38,186 bases of DNA, taken from assembly GCF_001642575.1 (NCBI RefSeq), contig NZ_LXNG01000029.1, positions 1 to 38,186 of the forward strand, in the 5' to 3' direction. Of this stretch, positions 8,202-15,905 are shown in pieces (positions within the stretch are counted from its first letter, which is position 1; every line of letters starts with the position of its first letter). The stretch is from Xanthomonas floridensis (GTDB taxonomy: Bacteria > Pseudomonadota > Gammaproteobacteria > Xanthomonadales > Xanthomonadaceae). A model generated the notes under the pieces. It did no database searches, had not been told where the DNA came from, and saw only the letters and a program-made list of their open reading frames with translations. Made by a program: the position numbers and the translations under genes.

Positions 8202-10178
8202 ATGCACGGTCTCAATCCCCCGCAAAGCGCCGCAGTGCTGCACTGCGAAGGTCCCTTGTTGGTGCTGGCCGGTGCCGGCAGCGGCAAGACGCGCGTGATC
8301 GTGGAGAAGATCGCGCATCTGATCGCCATCGGCCGCTATCCGGCAAAGCGCATCGCCGCGATCACCTTTACCAACAAGTCGGCCAAGGAAATGCGCGAGC
8401 GTGTGGCCAAGCGCATCCGTGGCGATGGCGCCGACGGCCTGACCATCTGCACCTTCCACGCGCTGGGGCTGAAGTTCCTGCAGATCGAACATGCCGCAGC
8501 CGGGTTGAAGCGTGGCTTTTCGATCTTCGATTCCGACGATGCCGCCGCGCAGATCAAGGACCTGATGCATGGCGCCAAGCCCGATGCGATCGAAGACGCC
8601 AAGAACCTGATCTCGCGCGCCAAGAATGCCGGGCTGTCGCCGGAACAGGCGATGGCCGCAGCACGCAGCAACCGCGAGAAGGAAGCGGCCAGCCTGTACG
8701 AGCGTTACCAGGCGCGGCTGACCACCTTCAATGCGGTGGACTTCGACGATCTGATCCGCCTGCCGGTGCAGATCCTGGAAGCCAACGAAGAGATCGTGAT
8801 GGGCTGGCGCGAACGCATCGGCTACCTGCTGGTGGACGAATGCCAGGACACCAACGATGCGCAATATCGGCTGCTGAAAATGCTGGCCGGCCCGCGCGGC
8901 AACTTCACCTGCGTGGGCGACGACGACCAGAGCATCTACGCCTGGCGCGGCGCCAACCCGGAAAACCTGCAGCAGATGGGGCGCGATTATCCAGCGCTGG
9001 AAATCATCAAGCTGGAACAGAATTACCGCTGCTCCAACCGCGTGCTGCGCGCGGCCAACGCCTTGATCGCGCACAACCCGCACGAGCATTTGAAAACGCT
9101 GTGGAGCGACCAGGCCGACGGCGAACGCATCCGCGTGTGGGAGTGCCGCGACAGCGAGCACGAGGCCGAAAAGGTGGCCGCCGAAATTTCGTTCCTGGGC
9201 ACTGCCAAGCAGGTGCCGTGGAGCGATTTTTGCATCCTGTTCCGCGGTAACTTCCAGTCGCGGCCGCTGGAGAAGGCGTTGCAGTTGTTGCGGGTGCCGT
9301 ATCACCTGACCGGCGGCACGGCGTTTCTGGAGCGGCAGGAGGTCAAGGACCTGCTGTCGTGGCTGCGCCTGATCGTCAACCCGGACGATGATGCCGCCTT
9401 CCTGCGTGCGGTGCAGTCGCCCAAGCGCGAAGTGGGTGCGACCTCGTTGGCGCGACTGGCCGAACTGGCCAGCGGCAAGTCGGTGCCGATGTCGCGTGCG
9501 GCCGAGTCAATGGGCGCATTGCAACAGCTGCCGCCGCGTGCGGCCAATGGACTGAGCGCGTTTACCGACATCCTGCGCGAGATGCGCCAGCACTCCACCA
9601 GCATGCCGGCGGGCGAACTGGTACGCATGCTGGCCGACACCTCCGGCCTGCTCAACGACCTGCGCAACCAGTCCAAGGACGAAACCGGATTCCAGCGCCG
9701 CAAGCGCAACCTGGACGAACTGGCCGAGTGGTTCGAAGGTGGGCCGCGCGGTGCCAGCGCCAGCGATCTGGCTGCGCAGCTGGCGCTGTTGTCGCGCAAC
9801 GACAAGGACGATGGTGGCAACCAGGTGCGCATGATGACCATGCATGCGTCCAAGGGCCTGGAATTCCGCTATGTGTTCATCGTTGGCTGCGAAGACGGCG
9901 TGCTGCCGCACGAAGTCAGCCTGGAAGAAGGCAATCTGCAGGAGGAGCGCCGCCTGCTGTACGTGGGCATCACCCGCGCCAAGCAGCAGTTGTGGATGAG
10001 CTACAGCAAGCTGACGCGCAAGTTCGGCGAGCATGTGCGGTTGAAGCCGAGCCGGTTCTTCGATGAGATCCCGGCAGCAGAGCTGCAGCGCGACGGTGCC
10101 GACCCGTTGGCTGATGCCGAGCGCAAGAAGGAGCGCGCCAGTGCGGGCTTGGCAGCGATCCAGGCGTTGTTCGACTGA
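8202..10178 (+). CDS. rep: ATP-dependent DNA helicase Rep (UvrD/Rep superfamily 1)
   Basis: A 3'-5' DNA helicase that helps replication forks past protein blocks. All superfamily 1A motifs are visible along the 658 residues. The Q motif is LNPPQSAAV and the Walker A is AGAGSGKT (23-30). Motif Ia is AITFTNKSAKEM, motif II is VDECQDT and motif III is GDDDQSIYAWRGA. Motif IV contains EQNYRC. Motif V is TMHASKGLEFRYVFIVG, followed by EDGVLPH, and motif VI is EERRLLYVGITRAK. It is closer to Rep than to UvrD by its length (about 660-670) and its short C-terminal tail lacking the UvrD extension. The ATG at 8202 follows a GGAAG site and begins MHGLNPPQ, as in Rep. It is divergent from tdk and monocistronic in appearance. 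Confidence 0.95.
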   Translation: MHGLNPPQSAAVLHCEGPLLVLAGAGSGKTRVIVEKIAHLIAIGRYPAKRIAAITFTNKSAKEMRERVAKRIRGDGADGLTICTFHALGLKFLQIEHAAAGLKRGFSIFDSDDAAAQIKDLMHGAKPDAIEDAKNLISRAKNAGLSPEQAMAAARSNREKEAASLYERYQARLTTFNAVDFDDLIRLPVQILEANEEIVMGWRERIGYLLVDECQDTNDAQYRLLKMLAGPRGNFTCVGDDDQSIYAWRGANPENLQQMGRDYPALEIIKLEQNYRCSNRVLRAANALIAHNPHEHLKTLWSDQADGERIRVWECRDSEHEAEKVAAEISFLGTAKQVPWSDFCILFRGNFQSRPLEKALQLLRVPYHLTGGTAFLERQEVKDLLSWLRLIVNPDDDAAFLRAVQSPKREVGATSLARLAELASGKSVPMSRAAESMGALQQLPPRAANGLSAFTDILREMRQHSTSMPAGELVRMLADTSGLLNDLRNQSKDETGFQRRKRNLDELAEWFEGGPRGASASDLAAQLALLSRNDKDDGGNQVRMMTMHASKGLEFRYVFIVGCEDGVLPHEVSLEEGNLQEERRLLYVGITRAKQQLWMSYSKLTRKFGEHVRLKPSRFFDEIPAAELQRDGADPLADAERKKERASAGLAAIQALFD

Positions 10179-10745
10179 GGTCGACTGAGCCGCGCGGGCA
10201 GCGTTGTGCCACATGCATCAAGAGGTGAGCCTGGTACGCAAGACGGCGCTGGGCGTCCGCCGGAGGCATGCGGGTGAGTGCATGGCACACATCGGTTGCC
10301 AAGCGTGCCTGGCGCTTCGCCTTTTGAGCCGGCTGCAGTGCACGGCACCGAGTGGGAAGGGACGGAGCGCATCGTGGACGTAGCGGCCGTGATGCGCTGG
10401 CGGTCAGGCATGCATCGATGCCCGGTATTGCCGCTCGACCTGCGCACTACGCACTGAGGCACGCGGCCTGCAACAGACGCGGAGCAGCCCGGCATGCAGG
10501 CCCGGCGTGGTCGCTCGCACCGTCGCTGGAACGGCCCAAGGCTGGAGCGCCGCTGGCCGGGCAAGCGAGCCGGCAACGCGCCGATGGCCGGAACGACGCA
10601 CCGGTGGTGCATGCGAGTTGCCCCACCCAACCAGAGTGATATCGCCAACCGTGCGCGTGATGCAGCGTGGCCATGCGTGCTGTCGTCAGGCTTGTCAGTG
10701 CCACTGCCGCACGGCAGTCTGAGGTTCCCGCCAACGGAGTGCGCC
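10179..10745. other. 567-bp stretch with no supported gene after rep
   Basis: GC-rich sequence with short open frames on both strands. None has a domain or motif that I recognise, or a good start site. No clear terminator follows rep. Confidence 0.45.
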
Positions 10746-11282
10746 GTGACCGTCATCCTCGAAACCGCACGCGTGCGCTTGCGTCTGCTCGATCCCGAGC
10801 GCGATGCCGAGGCGATGCTGGCGCTGGTCAACGATCCTGCATTCATCGCCGGCATCAACGACCGCGGTATCCGCACCCGCGAGCAGGCGCGCGCGCATGT
10901 ATGCGAATGGGCGCAGGCGCATCAGCAACAACACGGCTTCGCGCACTGGGCGCTGGAAACGCGCGACGGAAGCATCTTCATGGGCACCTTGGGTCTGTTG
11001 TGCCGCGAGACCTTGCCGGTGCCGCATATCGGCTTTGCGCTGTTGCCCGCGTATCGCGGCAAAGGCTATGTGACCGAAGCCGGGCGTGCGGTGCTGGAGC
11101 ATGCACACCGGGTACTGGGATTGACGCAAGTGTGCGCGATCGTTTCGCCAGGCAATGCGGAGTCGATCCGCGCGCTGGAAGCGCTGGGACTGCGCTATGA
11201 GAGCCTGCGGGTGCTGAGTCCCGGCACCGAGGCCGTGGCGTACTACACGATCGACCTCGGCCCTGGTGGCGTGGACAGCTGA
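10746..11282 (+). CDS. GNAT family N-acetyltransferase (RimJ/RimL-like)
   Basis: A 178-residue single-domain protein that would transfer an acetyl group from acetyl-CoA to an amine or N-terminus; the substrate is unknown. The N-terminus (ILETARVRLRLLDPERDAEAMLALVNDP) is typical of the RimJ/RimL-type acetyltransf_3 group. Motif A, which binds the CoA pyrophosphate, is PAYRGKGYVTEAGRAV. The C-terminal segment NAESIRALEALGLRYE is the usual motif B region. The frame is open upstream to 10494, but the GTG at 10746 begins the conserved domain and has GGAG 6 bases before it, so I chose it. The DUF4272 gene follows about 50 bp downstream and may be co-transcribed. Confidence 0.88.
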   Translation: MTVILETARVRLRLLDPERDAEAMLALVNDPAFIAGINDRGIRTREQARAHVCEWAQAHQQQHGFAHWALETRDGSIFMGTLGLLCRETLPVPHIGFALLPAYRGKGYVTEAGRAVLEHAHRVLGLTQVCAIVSPGNAESIRALEALGLRYESLRVLSPGTEAVAYYTIDLGPGGVDS

Positions 11283-11333
11283 GCGGGGCTGCGTCACCCT
11301 GCCGGCTGTTTTCCACCGCACAGGGAGGCCTGC

Positions 11334-12368
11334 ATGGCACTGTTGGTCAACGCCTATTCCACGCTGCGCACGCCGCTGTGGCCGGACTTTCTGCCAAAGA
11401 CTGCCGTGCAACATCGCGACCATGCCGATCCAGAACTGGCCAACCATCTGCATGGCTTTGTCGGCTATGTGAATCAGGCCGGCGATGGCCAGATGACCCA
11501 GGCGCGCTATCACCTGATGCGGCATGTGCAGCGGGTGCGCCAGCACTTCAGCTTCGAGGTGGACGATGCGGCGTTCGGCGCGTTGGCGCAGTGGGCCGAG
11601 CAGGCCAATGCGGTGTGCTTCCTGGCCGACGGCAGCGTGCGCGACCCGCAGGGCCGGGTGCTGATCAGCCAGGGCGAGCCACCACTGGATGAGCAGGCGC
11701 AGCTGCCGTATCCGCCGGACGCGCTGGAGCGCCGCGCGCGGCAGCACGACCAGCTGGCAGCGCTGGGCATCCGCGTGCCGCCGAGCCTGCCGCCGGTGCC
11801 GGGGGAGGCCGAGGCCCGCCTGCGCACGCCGGACAGCATTGCCGCGCGCATGCTGGCGTTGTTTGCGGTGGCGCTGCGGGCGGAAATCCTGGCCGCCGGC
11901 GATACGCCGCCGTCACTGACCGACATGGCCGAACGCCTGCCGGGACTGCAGGCCGCAGTGTCACCGCAGGAACAGGCATTTTTCGAACACGCGCAGCCGG
12001 ATGCGCAGCAACTGGCCAACTTCGGCTGGCGCTATGAAAGCCTGGCGCTGCTGCAATGGGCGGTGGGCATGACCGACACCCTGCCGCTGCCCACCGCTCT
12101 ATGCGATGTGCCCGGCGTGGCGCAGCGCGCGCTGGAGCGGGCCGAGATTTCCACGGCACCGCCGCCAACGCTACGCCCGTTGCCCGAGCTGCTGGATGCG
12201 CTGGACCGCCACCTGCGCCTGCACTGGGCAGTGCGCCAGGCCGGGCAATCCGGTCAGACGGCCCCCGCCGGCATCGTGCCCGGCGTGGTGTACGAGCGAC
12301 ATTACGCGCTCAACTGGCTGCTGCATTTCGAAGACGCCGACTGGGACCAGGTGGATACACCGACCTGA
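11334..12368 (+). CDS. DUF4272 domain-containing protein
   Basis: The product is 344 residues, with no signal peptide or membrane segment, so probably cytosolic. The region from about 135 onward matches DUF4272. It has the repeated pattern of RTPDSIAARMLALFAVALRAE, then LSPQEQ-like AVSPQEQAFFEH, then NFGWRYESLALLQWAVG and a C-terminal RHYALNWLLHFEDADWDQVDTPT. This Trp/Asp-rich ending is characteristic of the family. The family function is unknown. The start at 11334 has AGGGAGG about 6 bases upstream. It lies between the GNAT gene and the STM4015-type operon, with 660 bp before the latter, so membership of that operon is not supported. Confidence 0.82.
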   Translation: MALLVNAYSTLRTPLWPDFLPKTAVQHRDHADPELANHLHGFVGYVNQAGDGQMTQARYHLMRHVQRVRQHFSFEVDDAAFGALAQWAEQANAVCFLADGSVRDPQGRVLISQGEPPLDEQAQLPYPPDALERRARQHDQLAALGIRVPPSLPPVPGEAEARLRTPDSIAARMLALFAVALRAEILAAGDTPPSLTDMAERLPGLQAAVSPQEQAFFEHAQPDAQQLANFGWRYESLALLQWAVGMTDTLPLPTALCDVPGVAQRALERAEISTAPPPTLRPLPELLDALDRHLRLHWAVRQAGQSGQTAPAGIVPGVVYERHYALNWLLHFEDADWDQVDTPT

Positions 12369-13032
12369 GCGATGGCATGCGCCGTGGTCGCGCGCCCCGC
12401 GCGTGGATCAGCAGAGGGCGCATGCACGCGTCGTCGCCTGCCGGATGACGGCACGCGGTATGGACGTGCCCGGCCGGCCGACGTGCCAGGAGCACAGCAT
12501 GGCGGAAGTGCGTACCGCCAGGTCGTGCGGACCTGCGGATCGCGCGTGCGGCTGCATGCCGGCTTCGGCACGGCTCGGCCCAGAAACGAAGCGGCATGCG
12601 TCAGCGAACGATCGGTATACAGGTCCAGCAGGCGGCCCCGGCCGTCATGGAACAGCAGATGCCCGGGTTGTTCGCGCACGTTGGCTGTGGCCCCGGCGGG
12701 CCAGTCCAGCGCGGCGACGATGCCACCGTCGTGATGGCGCACCACCAGGTAGCGCGAACCTTGTGACCACCGCAGGGCCACCAGGAATCCCCATTCCAGC
12801 GCCATCACGCGCGAGCCGGCCAAGGCGCCCAGGCCGGTACTGTGCCTGGACAGACAGCATTGCCGGGGGGAGAGCTGTGCGCGTGCCGGTAGTGCGCCAT
12901 TGGAGTCGGGACGCGCCTGCGGCCGCTACGCGGACGATCGGTGGTGGACAATGGAACGGGCAGCCCCGCTTAACGAGGCTGCCATGGACGTGCAGGTATC
13001 CTGCCCGCTCACCGAGCCAGGGAGGCAATGCA
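12369..13032. other. 664-bp gap before the STM4015-type operon, possibly holding a decayed minus-strand gene
   Basis: The only protein-like reading here is a minus-strand frame from about 12805 (entered separately). I see no tRNA-like structure. The promoter of the downstream operon should lie near 12900-13020, but no good -35/-10 pair stands out. Confidence 0.4.
12540..12805 (-). pseudogene. possible remnant of a hypothetical protein gene
   Basis: Read on the minus strand from an ATG at 12805, about 90 codons have protein-like composition and high third-position GC, including the stretch HHDGGIVAALDWPAG and then HLLFHDGRGRLLDLYTDR. Beyond about 12540 the same frame turns into Arg/Pro-rich, chance-like sequence and runs into the DUF4272 gene. 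There is no ribosome binding site. I do not recognise the family. It may be a decayed gene with a frameshift, or only a chance open frame. Confidence 0.25.
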
Positions 13033-13944
13033 ATGACCATTGGTCAGTATTCGGAATTCTATCGTGGCAAGCGGGTGGTGGACTTCAGTGTCGATCAACC
13101 GGCCAGCGGCGGCGATGTGGTGTACCGGCTGTGCCAGGAGTACGAAGGCGAGGACACCCAGGCGGCGCTGCTCGACAGCCTGCTGGCGCAGGTCGATCCG
13201 GCCAGCATCCAGGCGCTGATCATCGGGCCGTGGCGCGAATCCTTCGAAGAAGGCCCCAGCGGCTATCTGCAGCGGTTGATCGAACGCCGCGACGAATTGC
13301 CTGCGCTGCGCGCGCTGTTCGTCGGCGACATGACCTTTGAAGACTGCGAGATCTCCTGGATCATCCAGACCGACTACACCCCGCTGCTGGCCGCGTTTCC
13401 GGCGCTGCAGTCGCTGCGCGTGCGCGGTTCCTCGCAGTTGAAGCTGACGCCGTTTGCGCATGCGCAGCTGCAGGAACTGGCGATCGAATGCGGCGGCCTG
13501 CCATCGGCGATCGTGCAGGCGATCGCCGAGTCCACGCTGCCGGCCCTGCAGCACCTGGAACTGTGGCTGGGCGTGGAGGATTACGGTTACGACGGCGATC
13601 TGGGAACCTACCAGCGGCTGCTGGCGGCGATCGGCCCCGAACGGCTGCGGTATCTGGGCCTGCGCAACGCCGCCAACACCGACGAACTGGCGAGCTGGCT
13701 GGCCACCCAGCCGTGGCTCGGTGGCCTGGAGACCCTGGACCTGTCGCTGGGCACCATCGGCGACGCCGGTGCGCGCGCGCTGGTCGAAAGCACCCAGCTG
13801 GGCCAGCTGCAACGGATCGATCTGAGCCATCACTACATTTCTGCGCAATGGCAGGCGCGGCTGGCAGCGCTGCCGGTGACGGTGATCCTGGAGGATCCCG
13901 AAGAGGAAGACGAGGACGAGCGCTACGTCGCCGTCTCCGAGTGA
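13033..13944 (+). CDS. STM4015 family protein (leucine-rich-repeat-like)
   Basis: A 303-residue cytosolic protein. The middle and C-terminal parts show irregular leucine-rich repeats: LPALRALFVGDMTFEDCE, FPALQSLRVRGSSQLKL, LPALQHLELWLG, LRYLGLRN, LGGLETLDLSLGTIGDAGA and LQRIDLSHHYIS. The tail is strongly acidic (EDPEEEDEDE). I recognise it as the STM4015 family, named for a Salmonella gene of unknown function. It is the first gene of a five-gene block matching STM4015 to STM4011, and the next start is 1 base after its stop. GGGAGG at 13020-13025 supports the start at 13033. A repeat protein at the head of a two-radical-SAM operon could recognise or present a substrate; that is inference. Confidence 0.88.
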   Translation: MTIGQYSEFYRGKRVVDFSVDQPASGGDVVYRLCQEYEGEDTQAALLDSLLAQVDPASIQALIIGPWRESFEEGPSGYLQRLIERRDELPALRALFVGDMTFEDCEISWIIQTDYTPLLAAFPALQSLRVRGSSQLKLTPFAHAQLQELAIECGGLPSAIVQAIAESTLPALQHLELWLGVEDYGYDGDLGTYQRLLAAIGPERLRYLGLRNAANTDELASWLATQPWLGGLETLDLSLGTIGDAGARALVESTQLGQLQRIDLSHHYISAQWQARLAALPVTVILEDPEEEDEDERYVAVSE

Positions 13945-13945
13945 C

Positions 13946-15094
13946 GTGAGCGTGCCTTGGGTCGTGGTGGGGCCGCGGGACAGCCGCAGGATCGCGGCCC
14001 TGCAGCAGGCATTGCAGGCGCAGGGCCAGCCTGCGGCGGCAGTGTTCGACTATCTGCAACTGCTGCAGACGCCAGCGCCGCTGCAGGACTGGCTGGCCCG
14101 CCACCCGGCCGCGCGGGTCAAGCTCGAATCGCCCGGCGAGGCGCCCGACCTGCATCAGGCGCTGGTGTCGCGCGGCTGGCGTCGGCTGGGAGCGCAGGGC
14201 GCGGCGCCGGCACCGCTGGCGCATGGCGAGCTGGCCCATCAGCAGCTGTGGTATGCCGGGTTTGCGGACCTGCTCGCGTCGCTGCCGGCCGCGCAGTATC
14301 TGAATCCGCCCGCCGGTCTGCTGGCGATGACTGACAAACTCGCCTGCCAGCAGCGCCTGGCCGCTGCGGGCGTAGCCGTGCCCACGCTGTTGGGCAGCGT
14401 GGGCAGCTATGCCGACATGCACGCCTGCCTGCAGGCTTCGGGCTGCAACCAGGCATTTCTCAAGCCGCGCTATGGATCGTCCGGTGCCGGCGTGCTGGCG
14501 TATCGCTGGCACCGCGATGGGCGCCAGATCGCCAGCGGCTCGGCCGAGTTGGTCGTGGAGCAGGGCCGCGTGCGGGTATTCAATGCGTTGCGCCAGCGCC
14601 GCTACACCCAACGCACCGAGATCGCGGCGCTGGTGGATGCGATCGCCGCGCAAGGCGCCTATCTGGAGCGGTGGATTCCCAAGCCGCGCGCGCCCGGCTT
14701 GCCGGGCCATCACTACGACCTGCGGGTCGTCGCGCTGGATGGCGTGGCGCGGCAACGCGTGGCCCGCGCCAGCCGTGGCCCGCTGACCAATCTGCATCTG
14801 GGCAATACGCGTCTGCCAGCGCAGGCGTGGCAGGGCGCAGACGTGGACACGCTGGTGTCGGCCACGGTGGCGCAGGCCGCGCGCGTGTTTGCCGACTGCC
14901 GCATGATCGGCTTCGACCTGATCCAGCGTGACGGGCGCTGCCACGTGCTGGAAGCCAATGGTTTTGGCGACCTGCTGCCGGAGCTGCGCTGGCAGGGGTG
15001 CACGACCTACGAAGATCAGGCGGCACTCGGCACTATCGCTGCCGCTGCCGCTGCCGCTGCCGCTGCCGGCGACGGGCGACGACGGCATGGTTGA
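13946..15094 (+). CDS. STM4014 family protein (ATP-grasp fold)
   Basis: The product is 382 residues. I read it as an ATP-grasp enzyme from its motifs. DKLACQQRLAAAGVAVP (Lys131) is the entry to the ATP-binding domain. FLKPRYGSSGAGV (Lys173, Gly-rich loop 177-182) binds phosphate. YLERWIPKP gives the adenine-side acidic residue. YDLRVVALDG and IGFDLIQRDG...VLEANGFGDL supply the metal-binding Asp/Glu/Asn (Glu336, Asn338). ATP-grasp enzymes usually join a carboxylate to an amine or thiol by way of an acyl phosphate. The start is the GTG at 13946, 1 base after the previous stop; a second GTG at 13952 is possible. The C-terminus holds ten Ala in a row, encoded by five GCTGCC units, and its stop overlaps the next start (ATGGTTGA). 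The substrate is unknown. Confidence 0.86.
   Translation: MSVPWVVVGPRDSRRIAALQQALQAQGQPAAAVFDYLQLLQTPAPLQDWLARHPAARVKLESPGEAPDLHQALVSRGWRRLGAQGAAPAPLAHGELAHQQLWYAGFADLLASLPAAQYLNPPAGLLAMTDKLACQQRLAAAGVAVPTLLGSVGSYADMHACLQASGCNQAFLKPRYGSSGAGVLAYRWHRDGRQIASGSAELVVEQGRVRVFNALRQRRYTQRTEIAALVDAIAAQGAYLERWIPKPRAPGLPGHHYDLRVVALDGVARQRVARASRGPLTNLHLGNTRLPAQAWQGADVDTLVSATVAQAARVFADCRMIGFDLIQRDGRCHVLEANGFGDLLPELRWQGCTTYEDQAALGTIAAAAAAAAAAGDGRRRHG
15038..15067 (+). repeat. hexanucleotide microsatellite, five GCTGCC units
   Basis: Five perfect tandem GCTGCC units lie in frame near the 3' end of the ATP-grasp gene and encode ten alanines. Since the unit is a multiple of three, slippage would change length without shifting the frame. 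The tract ends 19 bases before the start of the next gene, so its length also sets the spacing upstream of that ribosome binding region. Confidence 0.95.
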
Positions 15095-15905
15095 GCCATT
15101 GCCGGACATGCACGCCATTGTCGGTACGCGCGACATCGTGCTGATCACCCTGGACACGCTGCGCTACGACGCCGCGCAGCGCTGCTTTGCGCGCGGCGAA
15201 CTGCCGGTGCTTGCGCCGTATCTGCCGGCCGATGGCTGGGAACGGCGGCATACGCCGGGTAGTTTCACTTATGCAGCGCATCTGGCGTTCTTTGCCGGCT
15301 TCCTGCCCACGCCTGCCCGCCAGGGCCCGCATCCGCGCCTGTTCGCGCTGGCCTTCGATGGCAGCGAGACCATCGTGGCGCAGACCCAGGTGTTCGCCGA
15401 CAGCGGCGACATCGTCGATGGTCTGGCGCGCTGCGGCTACCACACGCTGTGCATCGGCGGCACCGGCTTCTTCAACAAGCGCAATGCGCTGGGCGCACAG
15501 TTGCCCGGCCTGTTCCGCGAGAGCCACTGGACGCCGGCATTCGGCGTCACCTCACCCGACTCCACCGAGCAGCAGGTTGCCCTGGCCTGCGCGCGGCTGG
15601 GCGACCGGGCGTTGCGCGACACGCGCTGCTTTTTGTTCATCAACGTCTCGGCGCTGCACCAGCCCAATCGGCATTACGTGCCCGGCGCCGTCAACGACGA
15701 CTTCGACAGCCACTGCGCCGCACTGCGCTATGTCGATGCCGCACTGGCGCCGCTGTTTGCCACCTTGCGCGCGCGCGGCGGTGCGTTTGCCATCGTCTGT
15801 TCCGATCACGGCACCGCCTACGGCGAGGATGGCTACCATGGTCACCGCCTGGCCCACGAAGTGGTGATGACCGTGCCTTACGCCCATTTTCTGGTGCCTC
15901 CATGA
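15087..15905 (+). CDS. STM4013/SEN3800 family hydrolase (sulfatase/alkaline phosphatase fold)
   Basis: A 272-residue protein without a signal peptide, so probably cytosolic. The N-terminal strand IVLITLDTLRYD (Asp23) is the first metal-binding motif of the sulfatase/alkaline phosphatase superfamily. GSFTYAAHLAFFAGFLPT matches the region that carries the Ser/Thr/Cys nucleophile in these enzymes (usually S/C-x-T/P...H..L.TG). The C-terminal CSDHGTAYGEDGYHGH gives the second Asp/His metal site. There is no CxPxR sulfatase signature, so a Ser/Thr nucleophile and phosphoester or phosphonate-type chemistry are more likely than sulfate hydrolysis. The start at 15087 overlaps the previous gene by 8 bases, and its stop overlaps the next start as ATGA, so translation is probably coupled. 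The true substrate is not known. Confidence 0.87.
   Translation: MVEPLPDMHAIVGTRDIVLITLDTLRYDAAQRCFARGELPVLAPYLPADGWERRHTPGSFTYAAHLAFFAGFLPTPARQGPHPRLFALAFDGSETIVAQTQVFADSGDIVDGLARCGYHTLCIGGTGFFNKRNALGAQLPGLFRESHWTPAFGVTSPDSTEQQVALACARLGDRALRDTRCFLFINVSALHQPNRHYVPGAVNDDFDSHCAALRYVDAALAPLFATLRARGGAFAIVCSDHGTAYGEDGYHGHRLAHEVVMTVPYAHFLVPP

Noticed and set aside
13009..15157. Long minus-strand frames opposite the STM4015 and STM4014 genes
   Set aside because: No ribosome binding site or domain; the plus-strand genes carry strong motifs and coupled starts.
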